A stretch of DNA of 64,000 nucleotides from Mycolicibacterium pulveris (GTDB lineage: Bacteria > Actinomycetota > Actinomycetes > Mycobacteriales > Mycobacteriaceae). Location: contig NZ_AP022599.1 in the NCBI RefSeq assembly GCF_010725725.1, forward strand, positions 1,054,001-1,118,000, in the 5' to 3' direction. Position numbers and translations under genes: made by a program. The notes under the pieces are model-generated. The model made no database searches and had not been told where the DNA came from. It saw only the letters and a list, made by a program, of their open reading frames with translations. Below are positions 50,583 to 59,132 of this stretch, in pieces. How positions within the stretch are numbered: position 1 is the stretch's first letter; each line of letters opens with the position of its first letter.

Positions 50583-52922
50583 GAACGCGCGGGCGAACTC
50601 CCGTTCCACATCGACGTACGGCTTGCCCGACACGTCGACGTTCACCTGCGCGATGGTGCCCCCGGTGAACGGGAAAGGCGGCTTGTACGAACGTGATACC
50701 GGCGACCCGGTGTTGCGGCCGACGCACAACGCCGCAGCGGCCAGGCCGAACGATCCTGGCAGAATCCGCATTCCGGACATGGTGGCCACCTCGGACCCGT
50801 CGATGTAGAGCGCGGTGTCCCCGAGCGGCGTGTGGCTGCCCTCGACCGTGCCGGTCCGGGTGAACGCGACACCGAACGTGTGTCGTCCCACCGGAACGGG
50901 GTCCGGCGACGACAGCCACTGCTCTTCCTCACCCAGGAAGTTGTACACGTAGCGCAGCCGGCCTTCCTGCAGGAACAGCGCGTGTCCCCCATGCGCCGCA
51001 CCGTGTTTGAACACCACACCCTCGGCTTCCTCGGTGTCGATGGTCACCTCCGCGACGAGCACGAACGACCGGCCCGCGATCTCCACGGCGGCGCCCATCC
51101 CGACGTCGGCCGTGCGGGGGTAGTACACATAGTTGTCCCGGGCCCCGGCCAGGCTGGGCCGCCACCGGCCGATGGTCTCGAACACATCCATGTCCCCGAG
51201 CGGGAGCCCGTTGTACTTCTCGGCCTCGCTGAACCACAACGCCTTGAGCTCTTCGAGCTTCTCGGGGTGCTCCGCGGCCAGATCCCGGGTTTGGCTGCGG
51301 TCGACCTCGATGTGGTAGAGCTCCCAGCGGTCTTTGTCGAAGTGCGACCAGCCCGAAGGGGACGCCGGGTGCACCGTGTTGGCGAACCACCCCTTGTGCC
51401 AGATCCCGCGGGTGCCAAGCATGGTGTAGAACTGCGTCTCCTTGCCGGTGGGCATGTCCGGATCGGTAAGGGCCGCTTTGAAACTCATACCGTCGAGCGG
51501 TCGCTGAGGGATGCCCTTGACGGTGGCAGGTGGCGTGATCTCGAGCAGGTCGTACACCGTCGGGGTGATGTCACATACGTTGATGTAGTTGTCGCGCAGT
51601 TCGCCGTGTGCACGGATGCCCTTGGGCCAGGAGATGATTGCCGTGTCGGCGATGCCGCCCTCATGGGAGGCGTAGCGCTTGAACAGCTTGTAGGGCGTGT
51701 TGAACGCCATCGCCCAGCCGATCGGATAGTGGTTGAAGGTCTCCGGCCCGCCGAGTTTGTCGATGCACCGCAGGCCGTCCTCGACGGTGTCGATGTAGCC
51801 GTTGAAGAACTTGAGTTCGTTCACCGAGCCGTTCGGGCCGCCCTCACCGCTGGCGCCGTTGTCGGAGATGACCACGATGATCGTGTTGTCGAGCTGACCG
51901 GACTGCTCCAAATAGTCCAGCACCCGGCCGATTTGAGCATCGGTGTAGGACAGGAAGCCGGCGAACACCTCGGCCATCCGGCAGAACAGCTTCTTCTCGT
52001 CGTCGTTGAGCGAGTCCCACGGCCGCACCGTGTCCTGTTCCGGCCACTTCTGCCCCTCCGGGCCGGTGACGTCGACATACGGGTTGATCGGCGAGAGTTC
52101 GGTGTCGGCAGGCACGATGCCGAGCCGTTTCTGGTTCTCCAGCACAATCTCGCGGTAGCGCTCGTAGCCCATGTCGAACTTGCCCGCGTAGCGGTCCGCC
52201 CACTCCTTGAAGACATGGTGCGGCGCATGCCCGGCGCCCGGACACAGGTAGGTGAACCAGGGCTTGTCTGGTGCGATCACCTTGGCGTCGCGGATGAACT
52301 CGATCGTCTTGTCGGCCAGGTCCTTCGACAGGTGATAGCCGTCCTCGGGTCCCCCCGGCGCCGCGACGGGGTGGTTGTCGTAGATGATGTCGGGATACCA
52401 CTGGTCGGTCTCGCCGCCCAAGAACCCGTAGAACCGCTCGAAGCCCCGCGCCAGCGGCCAATGTCGTTTGGTGGACGCCAGATTCGACTCCTCCAGCGGT
52501 GTCATGTGCCATTTGCCGACGGCGTAGGTGTTGTATCCGTTCTCGACGAGCACTTCGGAAAGCAGCGCGGAGTCGGCCGGGATGCGTCCGCTGCAACCCG
52601 GGAAGCCCTCGGTGAACTCCTCGATGGTGGCCATGCCGACCGTCGTCGGGTTGCGGCCGGTGAGCAGTGACGCCCGGGTCGGCGAGCACAGCGCGGTGGT
52701 GTGAAACTGGGTGAGCCGGACGCCGCGTTCGGCGATGCGGTTCATCGCAGGCATCTCGACCAGCCCGCCGTAGCAGTCCCACGTGGCGATGCCGACGTCG
52801 TCCCAGACGAGGTACAAGACGTTGGGCGCCCCCTCGGGCGCCACCGGTGCGGCGTACGGTCCCCAATCCGGTTCGGAATCTCGGATGTCGAGCGCGATTT
52901 TGCCGTTGAACTCGGTCGCCAT
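50571..52922 (-). CDS. atsA: Arylsulfatase
   Basis: This 783-residue type I sulfatase hydrolyses sulfate esters. Metal-site Asp residues are in YLVWDDVG. The modified Cys79 is in ALCSPTRASLLTGRNP (CxPxR, formylglycine after maturation). Further active-site segments are VGKWHMTP and VISDNGASGEGG. The C-terminal 200 residues look like a beta-sandwich (LamG-like) domain. There is no signal peptide. The activating enzyme is encoded two genes downstream. Length matches Rv0711 (787 residues, recalled). Confidence 0.94.
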   Translation of the reverse strand: MATEFNGKIALDIRDSEPDWGPYAAPVAPEGAPNVLYLVWDDVGIATWDCYGGLVEMPAMNRIAERGVRLTQFHTTALCSPTRASLLTGRNPTTVGMATIEEFTEGFPGCSGRIPADSALLSEVLVENGYNTYAVGKWHMTPLEESNLASTKRHWPLARGFERFYGFLGGETDQWYPDIIYDNHPVAAPGGPEDGYHLSKDLADKTIEFIRDAKVIAPDKPWFTYLCPGAGHAPHHVFKEWADRYAGKFDMGYERYREIVLENQKRLGIVPADTELSPINPYVDVTGPEGQKWPEQDTVRPWDSLNDDEKKLFCRMAEVFAGFLSYTDAQIGRVLDYLEQSGQLDNTIIVVISDNGASGEGGPNGSVNELKFFNGYIDTVEDGLRCIDKLGGPETFNHYPIGWAMAFNTPYKLFKRYASHEGGIADTAIISWPKGIRAHGELRDNYINVCDITPTVYDLLEITPPATVKGIPQRPLDGMSFKAALTDPDMPTGKETQFYTMLGTRGIWHKGWFANTVHPASPSGWSHFDKDRWELYHIEVDRSQTRDLAAEHPEKLEELKALWFSEAEKYNGLPLGDMDVFETIGRWRPSLAGARDNYVYYPRTADVGMGAAVEIAGRSFVLVAEVTIDTEEAEGVVFKHGAAHGGHALFLQEGRLRYVYNFLGEEEQWLSSPDPVPVGRHTFGVAFTRTGTVEGSHTPLGDTALYIDGSEVATMSGMRILPGSFGLAAAALCVGRNTGSPVSRSYKPPFPFTGGTIAQVNVDVSGKPYVDVEREFARAFAKD

Positions 52923-52956
52923 GGCCCGCAGGCTACACGCGCCAAGCGACGGTTTG

Positions 52957-53619
52957 CTAAGGATTCGGCGACGTTGCCATAACCGGTTTTCTGTCGAGCC
53001 ACCAGCTGACGACGGCCAACGGAATCAGCCAGCCCAGCCAGCCCGCGGTTCCGGCGACGAACCACAGGTAGTGTTCTTCGCTGCCGCCAAACACGGTGTC
53101 CTGCAACGGATGGAACGCAAGAAATATGATCGGCGACCAAATTCGGTTGGTGATGACCGAAAGCGTCAGCGTCGCACTGCGAACCATGTGGCGCCGGTGC
53201 TCGGCGAAGCTCCGCCTGCGGGCCGCGGCGAGCCCGTTGAGCGTGAACCACAGCCACAGTGCGCCGAGCACGACATTGCTGGCCGCCAGCACCGGGCCGA
53301 ATGGCGTGGCGGCACCGATCACGATGGCCGACGCCGCAGCGGGGACCGCGGCACCGACGTAGACGCGCCCGGTGCGCCGGTGCACGGCCGGATACCGGCG
53401 GCGCAGTCCGGGCCACAGTTGCGCGACGGCGGCAACCATCGCGATGCCGCCCAAGATCACGTGGCCCACGAGCAACGGGTAGTGCAGCGCGAAGGTCGGC
53501 TCAACCCGGGAGCCTCCGGTGAAGTACGGCGGCAGTGAATAGGCTAGGAACGCCGCGACGACGAGCAACAGGGCGGGTGCGAGCCATCGACCACGCGTGG
53601 TGGATGATGCGTATGTCAT
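52957..53619 (-). CDS. DUF2306-like multi-pass membrane protein
   Basis: This 220-residue protein has about six hydrophobic segments, beginning WLAPALLLVVAAFLAYSLP and LLVGHVILGGIAMVAAVAQLWPGL. It has the HRRTGRVYVGAA and RRSFAEHRRHMVRSATL loops typical of DUF2306 proteins. The function is unknown. I chose ATG 53619 because upstream codons cross the operator and lack hydrophobic character. It is divergent from a TetR gene, and one of two TetR-type operators overlaps its start codon, so it is almost certainly that regulator's target. Confidence 0.8.
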   Translation of the reverse strand: MTYASSTTRGRWLAPALLLVVAAFLAYSLPPYFTGGSRVEPTFALHYPLLVGHVILGGIAMVAAVAQLWPGLRRRYPAVHRRTGRVYVGAAVPAAASAIVIGAATPFGPVLAASNVVLGALWLWFTLNGLAAARRRSFAEHRRHMVRSATLTLSVITNRIWSPIIFLAFHPLQDTVFGGSEEHYLWFVAGTAGWLGWLIPLAVVSWWLDRKPVMATSPNP

Positions 53620-53643
53620 ACGCACAAAGCGTACGGCATACGC
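53609..53643. promoter_or_regulatory. Twin operators GCGTA-N5-TACGC
   Basis: GCGTATGTCATACGC (53609-53623) and GCGTACGGCATACGC (53629-53643) are two copies of one 15-bp dyad with centres 20 bp apart, about two helical turns. The first overlaps the start codon of the DUF2306 gene; the second is 33 bp before the tetR start. The arrangement is characteristic of an autoregulated TetR repressor with a divergent target. Confidence 0.8.
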
Positions 53644-53675
53644 ACGCACCGTGCAATCGGCTATCCTCACCACAA

Positions 53676-54368
53676 ATGAGCGATCCTCCATTGCCCCGCG
53701 CGCTGGAGATCTTGTGGAGCGAGCCGGGCGCACCCAGGCGGTCGGCGGGGCTGAGCCGGGAACGTATCGTCGCCGCGGCCATCGAGTTGGCCGACGCCGA
53801 CGGTCTTGGCGCACTCTCGATGGCCCGGCTGGCCGCGCGGCTCGGCTGCGGGACGATGTCGCTGTACCGGCACGTCGCCAACAAGGACGAGCTGGTGACC
53901 TTCATGCTCTCGGAGGCCACAAGCACGCCGCCGATTTTGGACTCCTCCGATTGGCGTGTGGCCCTGGGTAATTGGGCAGAGAGCCTGTGGTCGCTCTACC
54001 ATCGGCACCCCTGGATTCTGCAGGCCACCGCGGCGGGTCCGCCTGCCGATCCGGGCCAGCTGAGGTGGCTGGAGGCAGGTCTGGCGGCATTGGGCGACAC
54101 CGGGCTGTCCGAACGCGACAAGTTCGCCGCGGTGATGGTCGTGCTGCACTTCGTGCGCGGCGCGGCGGCGGTCCACATCGTGGCCGACCACGTCGCCGGC
54201 CCCGACTATCCGGCCCTGCTTCGACGCGTCATCGACGAGGACCGGTTTCCGGCGTTGAGCGCGGCGCTGGCCGACGGAGTGCTGGACGACGCCGACAGCG
54301 ACCGGGAGGCCGATTTCCGCTCGGGGCTGCGCCAACTGCTCGACGGCATCGCCACCCGGGTGCGGTAG
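53676..54368 (+). CDS. TetR-family repressor (TetR_C-type ligand domain)
   Basis: This 230-residue regulator has an HTH (SRERIVAAAIELADADGLGALSMARLAARLGCGTMSLYRHVANKDEL, about 24-70) and a C-terminal helical domain like that of tetracycline-type repressors (LHRHPWIL-like YHRHPWILQATAAGPP). It is divergent from the DUF2306 membrane protein, with twin dyads between them. By analogy with such pairs it senses a small ligand and de-represses the membrane protein. The ligand is unknown. Confidence 0.88.
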   Translation: MSDPPLPRALEILWSEPGAPRRSAGLSRERIVAAAIELADADGLGALSMARLAARLGCGTMSLYRHVANKDELVTFMLSEATSTPPILDSSDWRVALGNWAESLWSLYHRHPWILQATAAGPPADPGQLRWLEAGLAALGDTGLSERDKFAAVMVVLHFVRGAAAVHIVADHVAGPDYPALLRRVIDEDRFPALSAALADGVLDDADSDREADFRSGLRQLLDGIATRVR

Positions 54369-54385
54369 TCGCCGGCCGTCGGCCC

Positions 54386-54442
54386 CGGTTGTGCGGTTTC
54401 ATACGCGCGTCCCGGCGTGTCGCGGATGAATCCGCACAACCG
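54386..54442. repeat. 57-bp palindromic repeat, copy 2 (CTGTGCGGT family)
   Basis: Two 17-nt arms (54386-54402 and 54426-54442, one mismatch) flank a 23-nt centre with GGCGTGTCGCG, exactly the layout of the element at 44310-44366. It fills the gap between two convergent stop codons (tetR and the GT-C-like gene), so it may serve as a bidirectional terminator. Confidence 0.72.
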
Positions 54443-54448
54443 CCGTAC

Positions 54449-56134
54449 TCAACTCGCCGGTGATACGTCGTGGACCCGGTAGAGCCGCCAATCGGGTTGG
54501 CTGTCACCGTTGTTGGGGATCTCCAGCTCGAGAGTGGCGAGGTCGGCGCCGGTGTCGTACAGCGTCGGGTAACGCAGGTTCAGCGCGTCGGCGGTGCCGC
54601 GGCCGGCGCGGGGCACCGCGAGCAGGTACTTGACGCCGTGCGCGGTGGGTTCGTTCAGCGCCGCGGTGAAGTCCGGATCGGACGGCACGACGAACATTCG
54701 CGGGCGCTTGGAGGCCGCCAGTATGGCGAATCCGTACTCGGTGTCGACGATGACCGAGCCGTCCGGAAGGTTCAGCCACTCAAGGTAATCCGCGATCTCC
54801 CGTTCGGTCGAGAAGCTGGCCGCGATGCGGTGTTCGATGGCCTTCTGCTCGGTGACGCTGTCGGGCTGGGGTGCCAGCACCGCGCCGAGCGCATACTCCT
54901 GCGGCGCGTACTCGGGCTGTCCCATCCCCCACGCGGTGACCGGGACGGCCACCGCGAACGCCGCCGCCACGGGCACATAGGCCGCCAGGCGCCGACGTGG
55001 TTCGGTCCGCTCTGGGCGCAACGCCGGCGCGTACTTACCGCGCCGCTTGGCGGGTGCGAGCACGCCGTCGGGCACCGCGAGCATCGCGAGGCACGCCGCC
55101 AGCGGGATCGCCACGATGTAGAACCGCAGGAACGGAAACGTCGACCCGGTGGCGTAGCTGACGGCCTGAAACGTCAGCGCCGCACCGAAGATCGCCGTCG
55201 GCGCCAGCAGTACATGCCAGTCGGGCGTGCGGCGGCGACGCACCACCACCCACATCGCGAGCGGAATCAACGTCGGGGCCAGCAACATGACACAGACCGC
55301 CGAGAACGTGAGCCCTTCGCCGAAACCCGGTGCGGTGTGGCCGGATTGTTCGAGGATCGCGGCGTTGCCGTACTGCGAGGTGAACTGCCCGAACGCTTCT
55401 CCGGTGATGAGCCAGCTGACCCCGGCCCAGCCGAGGAACGCCGCCAGGCCGGGACCGCTGACCATGATCAGGTCCAGCAGCGCTCGGCGCATCCGCGGTG
55501 CCGGGCGGGCACGCGAATACGTGGTCAGACCGACCAGTATGCCCGCGGCCCCGATACAGGCCACGGCGTCATAGCGGGTCAGGTAGGCCAGGCCCATCGC
55601 GACACCGCCCGCCGTCACCAGATGGTGAACGTCGTCGTCCACCATCCACATGATGAGCCGACGCACCGCCCACGACATGAAGAACAGAAACGGGGCCTCG
55701 CTCATGCCGTTGGCGCCGTAGAAGACGATCATCGGGTTGAGCGCGAACAACGCCGTGACCGTCAGCACATACCAGCGCGGCAGTCCCCGGTCGGTGCCCA
55801 TGCTCATGATCTGCACCACCGCGCCGGCCATGAAGACCGCCGACATGATGGTTCCGGAGAACGCCCGCTCGGTCATCTCCGGCCAGAGCGGGCTCAGCGC
55901 GATCGCCGGAATCTGCACCACCGCGGTCAGCGGGGTGAAGATGAAACCGATTGCCGCCAAATGCGGGTCACGGCTGAACAGCACCGACTGAGCCGCCGAC
56001 ACCCGCGACAGCGCGTCACCGAGAATGAACCCGTGTCGCACGTGCAGCCAGTATCCGACGGCCAGATAGACCGCCAGCGCGATCATGAAGACCGTCACCC
56101 GAAGCCGACGGTTCGACCACCCGGCCCCTGTCAC
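54449..56134 (-). CDS. Polytopic membrane protein, GT-C glycosyltransferase-like
   Basis: This 561-residue protein has about ten to twelve hydrophobic segments. It resembles GT-C enzymes (polyprenol-sugar-dependent, ArnT/PMT-like) in its early extracytoplasmic acidic loop (HGFILGDALSRVSAAQSV), in FYGANGMSEAPFLFFMSWAVRR, and in a C-terminal soluble domain (about 430-561). The catalytic acid cannot be fixed by eye. The GTG start overlaps the GT2 stop (GTGA), so it is the last gene of the four-gene operon. It may add side-chain sugars to the polymer made by the GT2 enzyme. Confidence 0.7.
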   Translation of the reverse strand: MTGAGWSNRRLRVTVFMIALAVYLAVGYWLHVRHGFILGDALSRVSAAQSVLFSRDPHLAAIGFIFTPLTAVVQIPAIALSPLWPEMTERAFSGTIMSAVFMAGAVVQIMSMGTDRGLPRWYVLTVTALFALNPMIVFYGANGMSEAPFLFFMSWAVRRLIMWMVDDDVHHLVTAGGVAMGLAYLTRYDAVACIGAAGILVGLTTYSRARPAPRMRRALLDLIMVSGPGLAAFLGWAGVSWLITGEAFGQFTSQYGNAAILEQSGHTAPGFGEGLTFSAVCVMLLAPTLIPLAMWVVVRRRRTPDWHVLLAPTAIFGAALTFQAVSYATGSTFPFLRFYIVAIPLAACLAMLAVPDGVLAPAKRRGKYAPALRPERTEPRRRLAAYVPVAAAFAVAVPVTAWGMGQPEYAPQEYALGAVLAPQPDSVTEQKAIEHRIAASFSTEREIADYLEWLNLPDGSVIVDTEYGFAILAASKRPRMFVVPSDPDFTAALNEPTAHGVKYLLAVPRAGRGTADALNLRYPTLYDTGADLATLELEIPNNGDSQPDWRLYRVHDVSPAS

Positions 56135-57609
56135 TCCGGTTCCCCGGCCTCATCGGGTTGTTCGGCCAGCCCGTGAAAGGTCTTCTCCCAGTAGGACGGA
56201 TTGCGGATCAGCTGATAACAGCCCTTGGCGGCGGCGATGCTCATCATCAGCCAGAACGCCGGCACGGTCAGCGCCGCCAGCAGCAGGTCCGAGCGGTCGT
56301 CTTCGCGCAGCGCGATCAGGTTCATGTAGAGCGTGGTGGCGTTACCCAGCACCAGCGCGATCAGCGCGGGAAAGTAGACGAACCAGGGGAACACCGCTTC
56401 GACGACCGCGGGCTGGCCGAGAAACCAGAGGATGGTGATCAGCCAGAACGCCAGGTTCAAGACGGCGACGATCGGGGTGCCGCCCAACACCAGGTTGAAC
56501 CTTACGAACCCGCGTAACCCGATGGTGCGGAACAGCTGAACGGGCCGGCGGATGTGTACCAGCCACGTCTGCAGATAGCCCTTGTACCAGCGGGACCGCT
56601 GGCGGATCCAGTTGATCGGATCGCTGTTGGCCTCCTCGAGCGTGCTCGAGTCGATGACGGCCGTGTGGTATCCGCTCGCGGCGATGCGCAGTCCGAGATC
56701 GGCGTCCTCGGTGACGTTGAACGGATCCCACGCGCCGATCTCGTCCAGCACGCTGCGGCGCAGGTGGTTGGACGTGCCGCCCAACGGGATCGGTGAGGTG
56801 CTCATCATCATGCCCGGCAGCAGGTAACCGAACCACAACGCGTACTCGGCGGTGAACCACGCGGTCAGCATGTTCTGATGGCCGTTGTGGTACACCAGCT
56901 TCGCCTGCACGCAGGCCGTCTTCCCCGGAAGGCGGCGAAACGCCGCAACCACCCGACGAAGCTGCAACGGCTCGGGCATGTCCTCGGCGTCGTAGATCGT
57001 CACGATGTCACCGGTGGCGAAATACAGGCCGTAGTTGCACGCCTTGGGTTTTGTGCGCGGCTCCGCAGGCGGGACCAACAGAATCTCGATCGCATCGGAC
57101 TGCGCACACGCTTTGGCGGCGTCGATGGTCACCGCGTCGTCGGCCTCCAGCAACAGCAGCACCTGCAGCTTGTCACGCGGATATTCCAGCGCGGCCATCG
57201 ACGCGATCAGGTCGCCGACGACCTCGGGTTCGTTGTAGGCCGGGACCAGGATGGTGTAGCGCGGCAGCTCATCGTCCGGCAGTGCGCGCGCCTCGTCGTT
57301 GGTGACCACGATCGCGCGCGACGCCAGCCCCTCCCGGAAGATCAGCACCCGGTCGAGCATCGTCAACAGGTAGGCCAGCGTGCACGCGGCGACCAGCACC
57401 ACGGCCGTGGTCATCGGGTGCGACACAACGCCGACGGCGACGGCGACGAGCACACCCCACAGCACCCACCGCTGCCACCGCACGATCGAGGTGGATGCCG
57501 AGTGCATGGGGTTGTCGTCCCGCAGGCCGTTGATCGCGCGGTGGAGCGCGTATGCCCGTGTCGCTTCGCTGATTTCGCGGGGTGCGTGGTCGTCGATGTT
57601 CGTGGTCAT
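56131..57609 (-). CDS. Processive family-2 glycosyltransferase (cellulose/hyaluronan synthase-like)
   Basis: This 492-residue membrane GT2 enzyme has two N-terminal membrane segments (about 48-85). The GT-A domain follows: TILVPAYNEPEVVGDLIASM, the DxD-like TIYDAEDMPEP, the acceptor TED in FNVTEDADLGLRI, and QxxRW as IRQRSRWYKGYLQTW. There are three or four C-terminal membrane segments. QxxRW marks processive synthases that polymerise and extrude polysaccharide. No PilZ domain is present. It is coupled at both ends by ATGA/GTGA overlaps, in an operon with a BcsB-like protein. The polymer is unknown. Confidence 0.88.
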   Translation of the reverse strand: MTTNIDDHAPREISEATRAYALHRAINGLRDDNPMHSASTSIVRWQRWVLWGVLVAVAVGVVSHPMTTAVVLVAACTLAYLLTMLDRVLIFREGLASRAIVVTNDEARALPDDELPRYTILVPAYNEPEVVGDLIASMAALEYPRDKLQVLLLLEADDAVTIDAAKACAQSDAIEILLVPPAEPRTKPKACNYGLYFATGDIVTIYDAEDMPEPLQLRRVVAAFRRLPGKTACVQAKLVYHNGHQNMLTAWFTAEYALWFGYLLPGMMMSTSPIPLGGTSNHLRRSVLDEIGAWDPFNVTEDADLGLRIAASGYHTAVIDSSTLEEANSDPINWIRQRSRWYKGYLQTWLVHIRRPVQLFRTIGLRGFVRFNLVLGGTPIVAVLNLAFWLITILWFLGQPAVVEAVFPWFVYFPALIALVLGNATTLYMNLIALREDDRSDLLLAALTVPAFWLMMSIAAAKGCYQLIRNPSYWEKTFHGLAEQPDEAGEPE

Positions 57610-59132
57610 CGCCGCCTCGCGGCGTCGAATTGGGCTGCCACGAGTGCATGTCCGAACTCGCCGAGCAGCTCACCGTCTTTGAACCGCGGTGCGTCCTCGT
57701 TGAGCACAGCGTTACCCCGGAACAGCATGGTGAACAGCGTGCGAAGGGTGGACACCATGCTGTCGGAGGGCGTGGGAAACAGGGCATCCGGTTCGTGGTT
57801 GTCGACCGCGAAGACCGTGACGTACTGGCCTTGTTGCCTGTCGCCCCAACCGAACGTCAACGCATTCCAGGTGAGCAGGAGCTTGTCGTCGAGGACCGAG
57901 TACATGAGCCCGGTCGTGCCGTTTCCGAGGTCGATCGGCTGCGGCGAGCTGATGCGCGCTTCGGCGAGGTCGTAGAGCACCCGCACCGGATACAGTTCGA
58001 ACGCGAACGGACGCCCGGTCACCATGCTGTCGACGACAACCGTGCGGGGACGGGCGAACTTGTCGAAGCGGGCGTCTCCGCGCAGGGCCGTCATCCGCTG
58101 CCGAACGAGCACGGTGCCGCCGCCGTAGAACCGGCGCACCCAGTCGTATTCTTCGTAGCCACTCAAGGTCCAACCCGGTGGCACGACCAACGGCTGACCC
58201 GAGATCAGCGGGCCGGGGGCGGTGCGAGACAGCCGTGACGAAGCGGACTGCGGCGGCAACGCGATGAACGCGAGCACGAGCGTCACCGCGATCACCAACG
58301 GTACGCCGCCCCAAACCTGCGCGGAGGCAAGCGGTTCCACCTTTCGTTCGAAAACGCGTTTGGGCATGCCCCGCCGAGACTGAAAGTACATCGCGATACC
58401 CACACCTGATATCGCGGTGAGCGCCGGTACGAGTTGGTACACCCACACTGGTGCGGAGTTGACGAACAAACCGATCGCGATCAGCGCGGCGAAGCCCACG
58501 ACCCAGGCCGCCAACGACCCGATGAATCCGCGCCTGAACGTGCGTCCGACGCCGATACCGGTGCCGATGGCCGCGATGATCATCGTGGACGCGCCCGCGG
58601 CGAACTTCCCGCCGCCGAGGAACACCACCGACAGGTAGTACGGCAGCGAGAACACCATGAACATCAACGCCCACACCCACCTGAAGCGGATGACGGGGCG
58701 CAGACCGAAGAGCACGATGCTGGAACTGAGCACGAACAGCCACGCGGCCACCAGGTCCAGGCGCAGCAGGTGGAAGTAGAGCCCGAACCGCGGGACCAGC
58801 ACTCCCTGGACGAGCACGGCCAACACCAACCCCATCGTGCCGACGATGATGTCGGTCTGACGGTCGTGAATCGGCAATTCGTTGCGGTTTCGGCGCGCGA
58901 CGCCGATCGCCACCAGCACAGCCGCCGCGGGTACCACCCACACGTACCCGCCGACGCCCTGGTTGTACGTGGTTCGAAGGACGTTTCGGATGCTCTCGTG
59001 AAACGCCACGGCGGTGCAGGCGCCGATGAACGCCCAGCGCACCGCCAGCCGATAGAACGGATGCAGGCCGTACCACCGCGACAGCAGCGAGCGATCCGGC
59101 GACGCCGCGGGTTCCGCCGTGGCGGTGCTCAT
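57606..59132 (-). CDS. Polytopic membrane protein with C-terminal extracytoplasmic domain, unknown function
   Basis: This 508-residue protein has about nine hydrophobic segments in residues 25-320 and then a hydrophilic C-terminal domain of about 190 residues (from SRTAPGPLISGQPLVVPPGWTLSG). I do not recognise the family. The layout, polytopic membrane part plus an outer domain, superficially resembles exosortase/EpsI-type proteins, but no exosortase Cys/Arg/His motif is seen. It lies between a BcsB-like gene and a processive GT2 gene, overlapping each by 4 bp, so it is probably a structural or modifying part of the same polysaccharide machine. Confidence 0.7.
   Translation of the reverse strand: MSTATAEPAASPDRSLLSRWYGLHPFYRLAVRWAFIGACTAVAFHESIRNVLRTTYNQGVGGYVWVVPAAAVLVAIGVARRNRNELPIHDRQTDIIVGTMGLVLAVLVQGVLVPRFGLYFHLLRLDLVAAWLFVLSSSIVLFGLRPVIRFRWVWALMFMVFSLPYYLSVVFLGGGKFAAGASTMIIAAIGTGIGVGRTFRRGFIGSLAAWVVGFAALIAIGLFVNSAPVWVYQLVPALTAISGVGIAMYFQSRRGMPKRVFERKVEPLASAQVWGGVPLVIAVTLVLAFIALPPQSASSRLSRTAPGPLISGQPLVVPPGWTLSGYEEYDWVRRFYGGGTVLVRQRMTALRGDARFDKFARPRTVVVDSMVTGRPFAFELYPVRVLYDLAEARISSPQPIDLGNGTTGLMYSVLDDKLLLTWNALTFGWGDRQQGQYVTVFAVDNHEPDALFPTPSDSMVSTLRTLFTMLFRGNAVLNEDAPRFKDGELLGEFGHALVAAQFDAARRR

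Noticed and set aside
54470..56176. 568-codon open frame on the plus strand opposite the GT-C-like gene
   Set aside because: It contains no hydrophobic or catalytic pattern, and the minus frame is a clear polytopic membrane protein coupled to GT2.
57606..59132. Exosortase or archaeosortase
   Set aside because: The membrane topology is suggestive, but the conserved catalytic Cys, Arg and His motifs were not found.
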